Numbered from the stretch's first letter, positions 18,390-26,199 are shown. The stretch: 64,000 bases of DNA from Bacillus zhangzhouensis (GCF_000715205.1 NZ_JOTP01000001.1:306919-370918), one strand, 5' to 3'. The notes: generated by a model from the sequence alone, not told the origin. Numbers and translations: made by a program.

Positions 18390-19532
18390 ATGAATTCTAT
18401 GCAAATGTGGAGCAGTCGATTTAGAAAATTTTTTCTTGATAACAAGTTTGTTCTCTTTTTACTCATCCTGCTATTAATAGGATTAAATATCCTTGTTTTC
18501 ATGAAAACATCTTTTATTTTCACACCGCTCATTGTACTCGTCAAAACCATTGCCTTACCGATTATTTTAACGGGGGTTGTGTATTATTTATTAAATCCGG
18601 TTGTCAACTTGTTAGAAAGGTTTAAAGTCAAGCGGATCTATTCGATTTTGCTTTTATATCTTGTCATTATTGGCGTGATTACAGTGACCATTGTGTCCAT
18701 TATTCCTTTTTTACAAGCACAAACCATGAGTCTGTTTCATAACCTTCCGAAATACGTCGATACGGTAGAAGATCAAATTAGACAATTAACAGGCAGTAAC
18801 TTCATTAATCAAGTGCAAAAGACGATGAACTTTAATGTGTCTGAATTAGCCAGTAAAGCGTCAAGCCAAGCGACAAGTCTTTTGGAAAGCACCTTCACTG
18901 GTGTAGGGACATTTTTAGGTGCGCTGACTGAAATCATCATCTCGATTGTCACAGTCCCATTCATTCTATTTTACCTATTAAAAGACGGCAAAAAATTGCC
19001 TGATTATTTCCTTAAATTTATTCCGAATAATCTAAGAGAGCATACACATATCGTGCTGCATGAAATGAATCATCGCCTTAGCTCATATATTCTCGGACAG
19101 ATCATTGTCAGCTTCTGTATCGGTATTCTTCTCTTAATTGGATACATGATCATCGGGTTAGACTATGCCTTACTGCTGGCCCTCATTGCCTCATGTACAA
19201 GTGTCGTTCCTTATTTGGGCCCAACGATTGCCATTACACCAGCGATTGTGATTGCCCTTGTCACGTCACCAATTATGCTGTTGAAATTGATCATTGTTTG
19301 GACGGTTGTCCAGCTGATTGAAGGGAAATTCATTTCTCCGCAGGTTATGGGGAAAAACCTTCATATCCATCCGGTTACCATCATTTTTGTTCTTTTAACA
19401 GCCGGTAAACTGTTCAGCGTGATCGGCATCATTGTCGCTATTCCGACGTACGCCGTTCTGAAAGTTATCACGACCCACTTATTTGATTGGTTCAAAATGC
19501 GATCCAATCTGTATAAAGAAGAAAAGGTTTGA
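18390..19532 (+). CDS. yubA: AI-2E/UPF0118 family transporter YubA
   Basis: A 380-residue polytopic membrane protein with about eight helices. Hydrophobic pairs at both ends surround an extracellular helical domain (about 115-165), and the C-terminal part has [20 protein letters not shown], characteristic of the PerM/AI-2E transporter family. Characterised members export small molecules or act as Na+/H+ antiporters; here the substrate is unknown. It is followed by uppP exactly as yubA-yubB in B. subtilis. GGAGGAAC precedes the ATG. Confidence 0.88.
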   Translation: MNSMQMWSSRFRKFFLDNKFVLFLLILLLIGLNILVFMKTSFIFTPLIVLVKTIALPIILTGVVYYLLNPVVNLLERFKVKRIYSILLLYLVIIGVITVTIVSIIPFLQAQTMSLFHNLPKYVDTVEDQIRQLTGSNFINQVQKTMNFNVSELASKASSQATSLLESTFTGVGTFLGALTEIIISIVTVPFILFYLLKDGKKLPDYFLKFIPNNLREHTHIVLHEMNHRLSSYILGQIIVSFCIGILLLIGYMIIGLDYALLLALIASCTSVVPYLGPTIAITPAIVIALVTSPIMLLKLIIVWTVVQLIEGKFISPQVMGKNLHIHPVTIIFVLLTAGKLFSVIGIIVAIPTYAVLKVITTHLFDWFKMRSNLYKEEKV

Positions 19533-19564
19533 TGTCATAATCTTTTTTGAAAAAAATATAGTAT

Positions 19565-19604
19565 CATAAAGACGAGCTTTCGAAATAGAAAGCTTGTCTT
19601 TATG
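19565..19604. other. 17-bp inverted repeat between yubA and uppP
   Basis: CATAAAGACGAGCTTTC and its near-perfect complement are separated by GAAATA. No T-run follows, so it is not a standard terminator on the plus strand. It may be a processing site, an attenuator or a protein-binding site in front of uppP. Confidence 0.5.
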
Positions 19605-19658
19605 TGGACATAGATGTTTGGCCTGTTCAAAAGATCAGAATTGAAAGGAAAGAAAATC

Positions 19659-20492
19659 ATGAATGTATGGGATTTATTCGTGGCACTGGTTTTAGGAATT
19701 GTCGAAGGATTAACAGAGTATGCACCTGTCTCTTCGACAGGACACATGATCATTGTCGATGATCTTTGGTTAAAGTCAAAGGACATCATTACGCCAGAGG
19801 CGGCAAACACATTTAAAGTCGTGATTCAGTTAGGCTCTATTTTAGCTGTAATGATCGTGTTCAAAGATCGTATTTTGAACTTGTTAGGCTTAAAGAAAAA
19901 TATCACAGAAGAACAAAAGCGCAGCGGACATAAGCTGACCATTGCTCAAATTGCTGTTGGACTCGTCCCAGCCGTCATTTTAGGATTCTTATTTGAAGAT
20001 TATATTGATAAATACTTGTTTGACGTCAGAACGGTCGCTGTCGGTTTGATTTTAGGGGCAGTGCTGATGCTTGTCGCTGACTGGATCAATAAACGTAAAA
20101 CAGAAACAAGCTCTGTGGATAACATGACGTACAGACAGGCACTTTATATCGGGCTGTTTCAATGTTTAGCATTATGGCCTGGCTTCTCGCGTTCAGGTTC
20201 TACCATCGCAGGTGGTGTTATTCTTGGCTTGAATCACCGAGCTGCGGCTGACTTTACGTTTATCATGGCGATGCCGATTATGGCGGGGGCAAGTTTATTA
20301 ACACTTGTGAAGAACGCGGAATATTTAACAACAGATATGCTTCCATTCTTTATCGTCGGCTTTGTGAGTGCGTTTATTGTGGCTCTCTTTGTTGTTCGAT
20401 TCTTCCTAAAACTGATCAATAAAATCAAACTGGTGCCTTTTGCGATATACCGAATTATCCTAGGTCTGATTTTATTTATCCTGTTTATGTAA
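19659..20492 (+). CDS. uppP: Undecaprenyl-diphosphatase (UppP/BacA)
   Basis: A 277-residue membrane protein with the two UppP signatures: EGLTEYAPVSSTGHM at 16-30, with the E-x3-E acid pair, and PGFSRSGST further on. Both form the active site facing the outside. The enzyme removes a phosphate from undecaprenyl diphosphate, recycling the lipid carrier for peptidoglycan and teichoic acids, and contributes to bacitracin resistance. I chose ATG 19659 with GAAAGGAAAG upstream because it gives the usual family length. It corresponds to yubB of B. subtilis. Confidence 0.95.
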   Translation: MNVWDLFVALVLGIVEGLTEYAPVSSTGHMIIVDDLWLKSKDIITPEAANTFKVVIQLGSILAVMIVFKDRILNLLGLKKNITEEQKRSGHKLTIAQIAVGLVPAVILGFLFEDYIDKYLFDVRTVAVGLILGAVLMLVADWINKRKTETSSVDNMTYRQALYIGLFQCLALWPGFSRSGSTIAGGVILGLNHRAAADFTFIMAMPIMAGASLLTLVKNAEYLTTDMLPFFIVGFVSAFIVALFVVRFFLKLINKIKLVPFAIYRIILGLILFILFM

Positions 20493-20498
20493 TGATGT

Positions 20499-20527
20499 AA
20501 ACTACTCTTTTAAAAGAGTAGTTTTTT
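20499..20527 (+). terminator. Terminator after uppP
   Basis: A 13-base-pair stem AAACTACTCTTTT / AAAAGAGTAGTTT with essentially no loop beyond the tip is followed by T residues. Confidence 0.85.
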
Positions 20528-20600
20528 GTTATTCCACCCCTTTTAAACAGTAAAAACCCCCTCTTAATTGGTAGAAAATGAAGTTTTTTCTTAAATTAGT

Positions 20601-20625
20601 GTTTAATAGACAAATGAAGGGGTAG
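20601..20625 (+). promoter_or_regulatory. SigB general-stress promoter
   Basis: GTTTAA (20601-20606), a 13-nt spacer and GGGTAG (20620-20625) match the SigB consensus GTTTAA-N12-14-GGGTAT with one mismatch. The YvgO-like gene starts 37 nt downstream; yvgO of B. subtilis is a known SigB-regulon gene. Confidence 0.8.
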
Positions 20626-20662
20626 TACATAAACATACCAATTAAAGGAGGAGTTAGAAATA

Positions 20663-21136
20663 ATGAAAAAAACAAGCAAATTTTTTGTCAGTTCTGTGAT
20701 TGCCACTTCAATGGTTGCTGTCCCTCTATCTCTTACGACTTTTGGTCAAAAAGCTGAAGCAGCTGCGACAACAGGTGTTGATGGAAGTGTCTCTATTGAT
20801 CCAGTAGCCATTGCTGATAAAATTGAACAAGCAGTAAAATCATCGCAAAATCGTGATGGGTTTGTAAAAAATGCAGCTTACAGTGCATTCTATGAAGCAG
20901 GTCAAAACTATAATGTGGTTGTTCAAAACTTAAGCCAAGACCATGACTTTAGCGGACTGAATAATGTTGTCTACTATGATAGTGTTGAATATGACGGTAT
21001 TACGTTTGGTATTTGGGTATTTGAAGATGGCACGTTCGTCAACAATGGTGACGGCGGCTATATTAACTGGACCTTTGTTGGCAGCTTTGACCGTGAAGAA
21101 GGGAGCGGTACTGTCAATTTCCATAAAAGATTCTAA
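20663..21136 (+). CDS. yvgO: Secreted stress protein of the YvgO family
   Basis: A 157-residue protein with a clear signal peptide (about 1-33, ending in an AEAAA cleavage region). The mature part matches my memory of B. subtilis YvgO: KSSQNRDGFVKN, then NLSQDHDF, YDGITFGIWVFEDGTF and GDGGYINW, a small beta-rich domain. YvgO proteins are secreted SigB-dependent stress proteins, and relatives have been reported to have antifungal activity. A SigB promoter and AAAGGAGGAG ribosome site precede it. The gene is monocistronic with its own terminator and is inserted here relative to B. subtilis. Confidence 0.78.
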   Translation: MKKTSKFFVSSVIATSMVAVPLSLTTFGQKAEAAATTGVDGSVSIDPVAIADKIEQAVKSSQNRDGFVKNAAYSAFYEAGQNYNVVVQNLSQDHDFSGLNNVVYYDSVEYDGITFGIWVFEDGTFVNNGDGGYINWTFVGSFDREEGSGTVNFHKRF

Positions 21137-21146
21137 TCTCATCGTC

Positions 21147-21179
21147 AAAAGTCTGCCGATCCATCGGCAGACTTTTTTT
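21147..21179. terminator. Bidirectional terminator between yvgO and bioB
   Basis: The stem AAAAGTCTGCCGAT / ATCGGCAGACTTTT with a two-base loop and T-runs on both sides lies between convergent genes and touches the bioB stop. Confidence 0.88.
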
Positions 21180-22176
21180 ATAATGCACATTCTTCTATCT
21201 CAAAACCTAAATCCTCAATGATGTGATGATCGGTTTGGACTTGCTGGCCTTTTGTTGTTAAATAATCGCCTACAAAAATGGAATTCGCCGCATAAAGTGC
21301 GAGCGGCTGGAGCGTCCGCAAATTAAACTCCCTGCCTCCAGATACTCGAATTTCCTTTGTTGGATTGATGAATCTCATCAGTGCCAAAACCTTCAACGCT
21401 TTGATCGGGTGTGTCCGTTCTTGATGTTCAAGTGGCGTTCCCTTGATGGCATGAAGAAAGTTGACGGGGATTGAATCTGCATCAAGTGCTCTGAGCGCAA
21501 AAGCCATTTCAACAATTTGCTGATTGGTTTCGCCCATTCCAATAATGACACCTGAACAAGGTGACATACCTGACTGTTTGACCTGCTCAATGGTCGACAC
21601 GCGGTCATCATATGTATGAGTCGTCGTAATTCGAGTGTGATGATCATGATGTGTATTGATATTGTGATTATACCGATGAACACCCGCTTCCTTCAGCCGC
21701 TTCGCTTTGTCTTCATTTAATAATCCAAGACAGGCACACACCTTCAAAGGCATGGTCTCAGTGATCTCCTTTACTGCTGCAGTCACCTCATCTAATTCCC
21801 GGTGAGAAGGTGCTCTCCCGCTTGCCACAATACAATAAGTCCCCGCTTTTCTCTTGAGCGCCTCACGCGCGCCAGCCACAATCGTTTTCTGATCAAGCAT
21901 TGTATATCTTTCAACCGGTGCTGTTGAAATGATCGACTGTGAACAATAACCACAGTTTTCAGGACAATATCCGCTTTTTGCATTAAAAATCATATTCAAC
22001 TTCACCTTTTTTTGAAAAAAATGAAATCGCACTTGATAGGCTGCATGCATAATAGATAACAATTCTCCATCATCTGCTTCAAGTATGTTTAGACCCTCTT
22101 GCATGGTGATCGGTTCATTTTTCATCGCCTGCTCCGCTATTGCTTCCCAAGACAAAGACGTTTGTTTTCCCATCAT
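21178..22176 (-). CDS. bioB: Biotin synthase
   Basis: A 332-residue radical-SAM enzyme. The CxxxCxxC cluster motif is at Cys71, Cys75 and Cys78 (YCPENCGYCSQ), followed by the BioB segments NHNINT-like YNHNINTH, GMGET and SGGREFN. It inserts sulfur into dethiobiotin to form biotin. In B. subtilis bioB sits in a bioWAFDBI operon; here it stands alone, with a BirA-type palindromic operator directly upstream and GAGGGG as ribosome site. This suggests biotin-repressed expression of a relocated or second copy. ATG 22176 and ATG 22173 are both possible starts. Confidence 0.95.
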   Translation of the reverse strand: MMGKQTSLSWEAIAEQAMKNEPITMQEGLNILEADDGELLSIMHAAYQVRFHFFQKKVKLNMIFNAKSGYCPENCGYCSQSIISTAPVERYTMLDQKTIVAGAREALKRKAGTYCIVASGRAPSHRELDEVTAAVKEITETMPLKVCACLGLLNEDKAKRLKEAGVHRYNHNINTHHDHHTRITTTHTYDDRVSTIEQVKQSGMSPCSGVIIGMGETNQQIVEMAFALRALDADSIPVNFLHAIKGTPLEHQERTHPIKALKVLALMRFINPTKEIRVSGGREFNLRTLQPLALYAANSIFVGDYLTTKGQQVQTDHHIIEDLGFEIEECAL

Positions 22177-22186
22177 AAGCCCCTCT

Positions 22187-22225
22187 CAATATGTAAACTT
22201 ATTTTTATTAAAAGTTAACATATTG
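22187..22225 (-). promoter_or_regulatory. BirA-type biotin operator upstream of bioB
   Basis: Half-sites CAATATGTAAACTT (22187-22200) and AAGTTAACATATTG (22212-22225) are inverted repeats with one mismatch and an 11-nt spacer, as in the TTGTTAAC-N-GTTAACAA type operators bound by BirA with biotinyl-AMP in Firmicutes. The site is immediately upstream of the bioB ribosome site and must overlap its promoter. Confidence 0.78.
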
Positions 22226-22275
22226 AATAGGCATTGGCAAGCTGTGGATAAATGACATAAGAGAATCTACATTCA

Positions 22276-22318
22276 AAAACACCAAAAGGCGATGTACAGG
22301 AAGTCATCGCCTTTTGGT
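22276..22318 (-). terminator. Terminator of the small secreted-protein gene
   Basis: The perfect 14-base-pair stem ACCAAAAGGCGATG / CATCGCCTTTTGGT, read on the minus strand, is followed by a short T-run (GTTTTTG). Confidence 0.8.
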
Positions 22319-22335
22319 ATGTAAAGATAAATTGC

Positions 22336-22686
22336 TTATCGAACAGTAATATAGTTAATCACAAGCTCACCTTGGGAATTATAGTAGGAAACTGTCACAG
22401 AACCGCGTTGTACGGCACGAATCCAAGTGAAATTCGGAGCAGTTTGATCTAATTGAATCGCATACGTTGCGCCTGACACAGAAATTTGGCTTGCTGGAAG
22501 AGAGACAGCAATCGAAGAACCTACAGTAAGCGTACGGTTCACAGTAATCACTTTATTCATAATAGGAGCTTTTGCTATGACTGGTTCTTTTGGCTGTGCA
22601 GCTGCATGAGCACCTTCAGTTTGGAAGAACGTAAGAGCACCTAAAGTAGCTAAAGATAATGTACAAGCTTTCATTAATTTTTTCAT
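22336..22686 (-). CDS. Small secreted protein of unknown function
   Basis: A 116-residue protein with a signal peptide (Lys-rich start, hydrophobic core, cleavage likely after AHA near residue 28). The mature part is beta-strand rich with VNRTLTVGSSIAVSLPASQISVSG and a Ser/Tyr-rich end, perhaps a small immunoglobulin-like or beta-sandwich domain. I do not recognise the family. AAAGGAGTG precedes the ATG at 22686. It is the last host-type gene before the PBSX-like element, with an AT-rich 190-nt gap upstream. Confidence 0.6.
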   Translation of the reverse strand: MKKLMKACTLSLATLGALTFFQTEGAHAAAQPKEPVIAKAPIMNKVITVNRTLTVGSSIAVSLPASQISVSGATYAIQLDQTAPNFTWIRAVQRGSVTVSYYNSQGELVINYITVR

Positions 22687-22785
22687 CGGTAACACTCCTT
22701 TTTTTGGTATATACATATATTAATAATAATAGAAATATATGTCAATTAAAATATGTGGAAAAAAGAGTATTTATGGTGAAAATTG

Positions 22786-22800
22786 TCACATATTATGTGA
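22786..22800. promoter_or_regulatory. 15-nt perfect palindrome near the left end of the prophage
   Basis: TCACATA-T-TATGTGA is a perfect 7-1-7 palindrome. Its TATGTG half resembles the repeated TTATGTGTAA operator-like sites of the prophage control region 540 nt away. The surrounding gap (22687-22874) shows no gene that I can support. Confidence 0.4.
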
Positions 22801-22874
22801 AGAAAGACAAGGAAACAAAAAAATGCATGATGTTTTATTCATATGTCATTTTCTTTTTTAGGGGAAAAAGAGGC

Positions 22875-22902
22875 ATAAAAAAAGCTGGGCGCATACCCAG
22901 CA
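22875..22902 (-). terminator. Terminator of the prophage repressor gene
   Basis: The stem GCTGGG/CCCAGC read on the minus strand ends in seven T residues, 27 nt beyond the repressor stop. Confidence 0.8.
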
Positions 22903-22928
22903 ACGTAAAGCTTTATGAAAAGAGATCA

Positions 22929-23306
22929 TCAATCGTCGTCTCGCTGTTTTGGCTGACGGCCTTTTAGCTTCTCTTTTTCTCTAATGTAGTTAATAAAATC
23001 GATGGTTTGTCTTCGTGCTTCTTCGGAAAAATCGGAGGCAGCTTTAAACGCAATTTGCAAATCAGGATCGTCTGCAAGGTCGTCATCAGTTCCGCTTTTG
23101 TCTTTACCTGTGAGGAGATAATCCGTTGAGACTCCGTATAGCTCGGCGATTTTCACAATCATTTCACCGTCGGGTTTTCTCAATCCATATTCCCAGTTTG
23201 CATAGGTAGACATCGCCTTCAATCCGAGCTTTTTAGCAACGGTTGACTTACTCCATCCATGCTTCTCTCTTAATTCAGTTAAAATCTTTCCAGTCAAATT
23301 ATCCAT
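22929..23306 (-). CDS. xre: Prophage repressor, XRE family (Xre-like)
   Basis: A 125-residue protein with an N-terminal XRE-type helix-turn-helix (about 5-62: WSKSTVAKKLGLKAMSTYANWEYGLRKP is the DNA-reading part) and an acidic, helical C-terminal half with no peptidase or LexA-type fold visible. It is transcribed away from the early genes and should silence the element by binding the TTACACATAAT-type sites between the two divergent promoters. The start at 23306 has AAAGGTG upstream. B. subtilis PBSX couples Xre to a neighbouring XkdA (ImmA) peptidase; none is present here. Confidence 0.85.
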   Translation of the reverse strand: MDNLTGKILTELREKHGWSKSTVAKKLGLKAMSTYANWEYGLRKPDGEMIVKIAELYGVSTDYLLTGKDKSGTDDDLADDPDLQIAFKAASDFSEEARRQTIDFINYIREKEKLKGRQPKQRDDD

Positions 23307-23325
23307 TGGAAACACCTTTTTTCAT

Positions 23326-23454
23326 ATTATGTGTAAATTTTATCATGAATTACACGGAAAAGATAAAAAAATACACAAAAAGAATAAAAATATGATTGAC
23401 TTACTCGTTTCGTGTATATTATCATAATGAATATAACTTACACATAATGAGTAA
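23326..23454. promoter_or_regulatory. Divergent prophage control region with repeated operator-like sites
   Basis: Related half-sites occur in both orientations: ATTATGTGTAA (23326-23336), AATTACACGG (from 23348), ATACACAAAA (23371), TCGTGTATATT (23410) and TTACACATAATGAGTAA (23438-23454). A promoter reading toward the Cro-like gene, TTGACT (23396-23401) with a -10 near TATCAT (23420), overlaps the fourth site, so occupancy would block early transcription. Confidence 0.7.
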
Positions 23455-23465
23455 GAGGTGGAAAG

Positions 23466-23726
23466 ATGAAACTTGAAAAATTACGAGAAGAACGAATATT
23501 ACAAGGAAAAACACAAACTTATATGGCGAAAAAACTTGGATATAAGTACACGAGTGGCTATGCGAATATAGAAATGGGCCGAACGAAGCCTAGCTTAGAA
23601 ATGGCAAAGCATATTGCAGATCTGTTAAATATCGGTGTCCAAGAGCTTTTTTTTGCTCAAAAGTTACACAAAAAGAGTAACTTTCTAGAGAGATCGTGTT
23701 TAGAAAAGGGGAGACGAACAGAATGA
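23466..23726 (+). CDS. Cro-like XRE regulator of the prophage
   Basis: An 86-residue protein, almost entirely one XRE helix-turn-helix (KLEKLREERILQGKTQTYMA, then GYANIEMGRTKPSLEMAKHIADLL). It is the first early gene, divergent from the repressor, the usual place for a Cro or activator protein. GAGGTGG precedes the ATG. Its stop overlaps the next start as ATGA, so the early genes are translationally coupled. PBSX itself has regulators here, but I cannot match this one to a named gene. Confidence 0.8.
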   Translation: MKLEKLREERILQGKTQTYMAKKLGYKYTSGYANIEMGRTKPSLEMAKHIADLLNIGVQELFFAQKLHKKSNFLERSCLEKGRRTE

Positions 23727-23875
23727 ATATTGAGCATCCGATGGTGACTCAGATGAATGACTTTGGATACCCAAAAAGTTACTGGTCATATGAGATGAAA
23801 CGATGTGGCTATCAAGCAGAGGGAGAAGAAAGTCAGGAGGGACATGACGATGATCAGACATCAGTTGACGTTTGA
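23723..23875 (+). CDS. Small early phage protein (YqaI-like?)
   Basis: Translation by hand gives a 50-residue acidic protein starting MNIEHPMVTQMNDFGYPKSY and ending in an Asp-rich tail. The IE(H/N)PMV start recalls the small YqaI-type proteins of skin-like prophages, but the match is from memory. It overlaps the Cro-like gene by four bases (ATGA) and the following gene by 32 bases. There is no clear ribosome site apart from coupling (GGGGAGACG lies upstream). Confidence 0.5.
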   Translation: MNIEHPMVTQMNDFGYPKSYWSYEMKRCGYQAEGEESQEGHDDDQTSVDV

Positions 23876-24044
23876 TGCCCGCAAAGAAGCGCAGCTTTGT
23901 TTAGTACAAGCTGGCGGCTGGATCACCTTTCATCATAAGGAACCAATCTTTGTTTTCTCCACGGCAGAAGAGAAGCAGACATACATGACCCTTATGGCAG
24001 ACAAAGCCACTGATGCAAATAAGGAGGGGGTCAGAGCGACATGA
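23844..24044 (+). CDS. Small early phage protein, unknown
   Basis: A 66-residue protein starting MTMIRHQLTFDARKEAQLCL, with a central GGWITFHHKEPIFVF segment. The ATG at 23844 is preceded by AGGAGGG; a longer frame from 23805 is unlikely. It ends with an ATGA overlap into the next small gene. No function is recognised. It is part of the compact early operon, where most genes overlap. Confidence 0.6.
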   Translation: MTMIRHQLTFDARKEAQLCLVQAGGWITFHHKEPIFVFSTAEEKQTYMTLMADKATDANKEGVRAT

Positions 24045-24145
24045 ATCGATTGAAGCAAATCATGACATTCATGAAATGCTTGCTCAAAGCGAGTAAAAAT
24101 GAACAAGACATCCGCCAGTGGGCGAAGGATGACGGAAGAGCGTAA
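24041..24145 (+). CDS. Very small early phage protein
   Basis: A 34-residue frame starting MNRLKQIMTFMKCLLKASKN and ending in a charged tail (QWAKDDGRA). Its ATG overlaps the stop of the previous gene, AAGGAGGGGG lies ten bases upstream, and the next start follows one base after its stop. Strong translation signals are the main evidence; no homologue is recognised. It may be an amphipathic helix. Confidence 0.5.
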   Translation: MNRLKQIMTFMKCLLKASKNEQDIRQWAKDDGRA

Positions 24146-24146
24146 C

Positions 24147-24596
24147 ATGGTCATTCATTTTATCATTGAGACAGAGCACTTGTTAACAAAAGAGACGTTC
24201 ATGAAAAGAATCCGAGCTGCGGCAAAAGCACAATGCCCGCAAAAAATAAAAGGCGCACTTTCACTGGAGATACGTTTATTTCACCACATGCCGCTTGACA
24301 TAGCTGATTGCCAAACCAATCGTTCATACGCAGAAAAAGGTTTAATACGCCCGGTGCACGTCAGCATCTTTCAGCCAAGTCTACAACATATTCAAGAAGC
24401 ACTTCGCTCCATTGCCGACGAAGTCCCTCTACAGATTGTGGATTTAAGAGTTTCTCAGTTTTATAGTATGCGCCCAAGAGTTGAAATCATTTTAAATACT
24501 GTAGATGACGGCATGAGGTCATCACTAAAAAGGAGACAAGCATATGAACGAACCAAAACAACTATTGATTCAAGAAAATCAGACATTTGTTGGTGA
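24147..24596 (+). CDS. RusA-like protein apparently lacking the catalytic aspartates
   Basis: A 149-residue protein whose second half follows the RusA Holliday-junction resolvase pattern: a PSLQHIQEALRSIAD helix, then QIVDLRVSQFYSMRPRVEI. In active RusA the first motif is usually DLDNL and the second contains DD, but here both acidic positions are replaced (SLQHI and PLQ). YqaN of the skin element, next to an XtrA-like gene as here, is a RusA relative. I infer a structural or DNA-binding derivative, but the alignment is by eye. An alternative start at 24129 exists. The end overlaps xtrA by 53 bases. Confidence 0.5.
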   Translation: MVIHFIIETEHLLTKETFMKRIRAAAKAQCPQKIKGALSLEIRLFHHMPLDIADCQTNRSYAEKGLIRPVHVSIFQPSLQHIQEALRSIADEVPLQIVDLRVSQFYSMRPRVEIILNTVDDGMRSSLKRRQAYERTKTTIDSRKSDICW

Positions 24597-24750
24597 AATG
24601 GAGAAAGGAAAGATTCAAGTCATTGTGTTAGATGGAAATGTAGGAACGGCCTATATGATGGATGTACCTGAGCATGGAAAAACCATTATTCAAACGGCAA
24701 AAGGGCATTTTGCAAGAGTAGATCACGAAATTGGTTTTAAAATCAGCTAG
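24544..24750 (+). CDS. xtrA: XtrA-like early phage protein
   Basis: A 68-residue protein starting MNEPKQLLIQENQTFVGEME and ending DHEIGFKIS. Its length and its position immediately before the sigma-like xpf gene match XtrA of PBSX and YqaO of the skin element. The function is unknown. AAAAAGGAGAC precedes the ATG. A structured terminator separates it from xpf. Confidence 0.7.
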   Translation: MNEPKQLLIQENQTFVGEMEKGKIQVIVLDGNVGTAYMMDVPEHGKTIIQTAKGHFARVDHEIGFKIS

Positions 24751-24778
24751 CTTATTAAACAAATCAAAAAACATAATA

Positions 24779-24850
24779 CGTCCAAGACGGAAAGCCTGCG
24801 GACACTGATCACGACCCTGCTAAAAGGGGACTGATTGGTGTCCGTTTTTT
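24779..24850 (+). terminator. Structured leader and terminator between xtrA and xpf
   Basis: A small hairpin CGTC-CAA-GACG (24779-24789) precedes a larger one with outer stem CGGACAC (24799-24805) / GTGTCCG (24838-24844), an inner CCCT/AGGG stem, and a run of T residues. As it lies inside the early operon before the activator gene xpf, it could control whether xpf is read. Confidence 0.75.
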
Positions 24851-24880
24851 ATTTTCATAAAAAAAAGGGAGAGAGCAAAT

Positions 24881-25399
24881 ATGCAAGATTTACTGATCGA
24901 ATACAAACGAGCGTTAAAGGATGCTAGAAAAAGATATGAACCATATAGAGAAAAAGAAGACAAACAGCTGTCAGTTCAAGACAAGCATGATAAAAAAATG
25001 ATTGCCAGTATGGTCAGCGATCTAGAATACGTGGTGGAATGGCTTCAAATCGGAAGAGAGCCAGGCGCGCGCAGAGGATTAGACAGACGTTCTGTTTATC
25101 AGCGCACCATTCTTGCCAATCCAGAAGTACTAGAGGCTTTATCACATGAATATACCCTCATTCAAGAAAAAGAAAGAGAAGTCAGTGAGAGGGATAAGAA
25201 ACGAATTGATGAAGCTTTAGCCGTTTTAACAGATCGAGAGAAGGACGTCTTCTTTATGCACACCACACAAGGATTATCATTTAGCGAGATTGCGATCATG
25301 CTAGATGTGAAAAAAGGAACTGTCCAAAAACATATGGAGAGAGCTCGGACAAAGATGTCCAAGAAAGTACAAGAACGCCTATTCGAAGCAGCTGAATAG
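24881..25399 (+). CDS. xpf: Xpf-type sigma-like positive control factor
   Basis: A 172-residue protein. The N-terminal half is charged and helical; the C-terminal half (about 100-165) is a sigma region 4-like helix-turn-helix, LTDREKDVFFMHTTQGLSFSE followed by IAIMLDVKKGTVQKHMERARTKM. In PBSX, Xpf switches on the late packaging, tail and lysis operon. The last codons form one arm of a terminator, so late genes must start from a promoter in the 152-nt gap downstream. GGGAGAG precedes the ATG. Confidence 0.88.
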   Translation: MQDLLIEYKRALKDARKRYEPYREKEDKQLSVQDKHDKKMIASMVSDLEYVVEWLQIGREPGARRGLDRRSVYQRTILANPEVLEALSHEYTLIQEKEREVSERDKKRIDEALAVLTDREKDVFFMHTTQGLSFSEIAIMLDVKKGTVQKHMERARTKMSKKVQERLFEAAE

Positions 25400-25408
25400 G
25401 CGTTTTTT
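25375..25408 (+). terminator. Terminator overlapping the end of xpf
   Basis: The stem ACGCCTATTC / GAATAGGCGT, with a nine-base loop and six T residues, includes the xpf stop codon. It would separate early from late transcription. Confidence 0.82.
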
Positions 25409-25551
25409 CTTTTACAAAATAAATGGAGCAACACTTGTCTTACAGTTGCCACCTATAGTTAGAAAGACCAAACGGATGTTTGCTAGCCCTACACAAATGA
25501 TTCCTTCGCAGGAAATCGTTCGAATTAAAAGGAGGCGGCAGGTGAATGTAA

Positions 25552-26199
25552 ATGAAAGATAAACGGATAGAAGCCAAGCAAGATTATATGAAAGGGATGA
25601 CGTACCAGCAAATTGCTGATCATTACAATGTCTCGATCCATACCGTGAAATCATGGAAAAGACGATACGGATGGCAAAGGCAAAAAGGTTCGTCAAAGCA
25701 GGCGCACTCGATCTTCAATCAATTTCTTTCGGATGAAACGATTGAAATCATGGAGAAAATGGGTGGGCGCACATCACTTGATATCATCTGGGACCAAATT
25801 CAAATTCAATACGCAGCCATTATTCGCGCGCAGCGAATCATGTATGTTGAAGATCAAGCTGACATGATCAAAGAGCTGAAAAAGGCGGCATACATGCCTT
25901 CTTCATTAGAGGAAGAAACGATAGAAGGTATTCAGCCAGAACGAGATATCACGGCTGAAGAATTCTCATTTCAATTTTCATGGGATCGACAGGCCACGTT
26001 TTTAAATGCCCAATCTCGTGCAATGGGTGAACTCAGACGTCTCATTAAACAGTTCGAAGAGCTCGCTCACGCGAAGGATGAAAGAAGATTGAGGCTGAAG
26101 CAAATTGAACTGACGATCGAAAAAACAAAAAAAGCCGTGCGTGAAGAAAAAGAGGAAGATCTTCACATCATGATCAAGCGAAAAGAGGATAACTCATGA
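25552..26199 (+). CDS. xtmA: Terminase small subunit
   Basis: A 215-residue protein with an N-terminal helix-turn-helix ([20 protein letters not shown], about 19-38) that should recognise DNA for packaging, and a charged, coiled C-terminal part (about 150-210) for oligomerisation. It is the first gene of the late operon. The ATG follows AAAGGAGGCGG at a rather long spacing. It overlaps xtmB by four bases (ATGA). In PBSX-like phages the packaging is headful and not specific for phage DNA. Confidence 0.92.
   Translation: MKDKRIEAKQDYMKGMTYQQIADHYNVSIHTVKSWKRRYGWQRQKGSSKQAHSIFNQFLSDETIEIMEKMGGRTSLDIIWDQIQIQYAAIIRAQRIMYVEDQADMIKELKKAAYMPSSLEEETIEGIQPERDITAEEFSFQFSWDRQATFLNAQSRAMGELRRLIKQFEELAHAKDERRLRLKQIELTIEKTKKAVREEKEEDLHIMIKRKEDNS

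Noticed and set aside
19535..19810. Minus-strand frame over the start of uppP
   Set aside because: It is a shadow of uppP and of the inverted repeat; no ribosome site and no recognisable domain.
22687..22874. Search for a left attachment site matching the tRNA-Ala 3' end
   Set aside because: No segment resembling TGGAGCATAGC or the tRNA terminator was found by eye.
22659..22967. 102-codon plus-strand frame in the gap before the prophage
   Set aside because: It starts inside the secreted-protein gene on the other strand, lacks a ribosome site, is low in complexity and crosses the repressor terminator.
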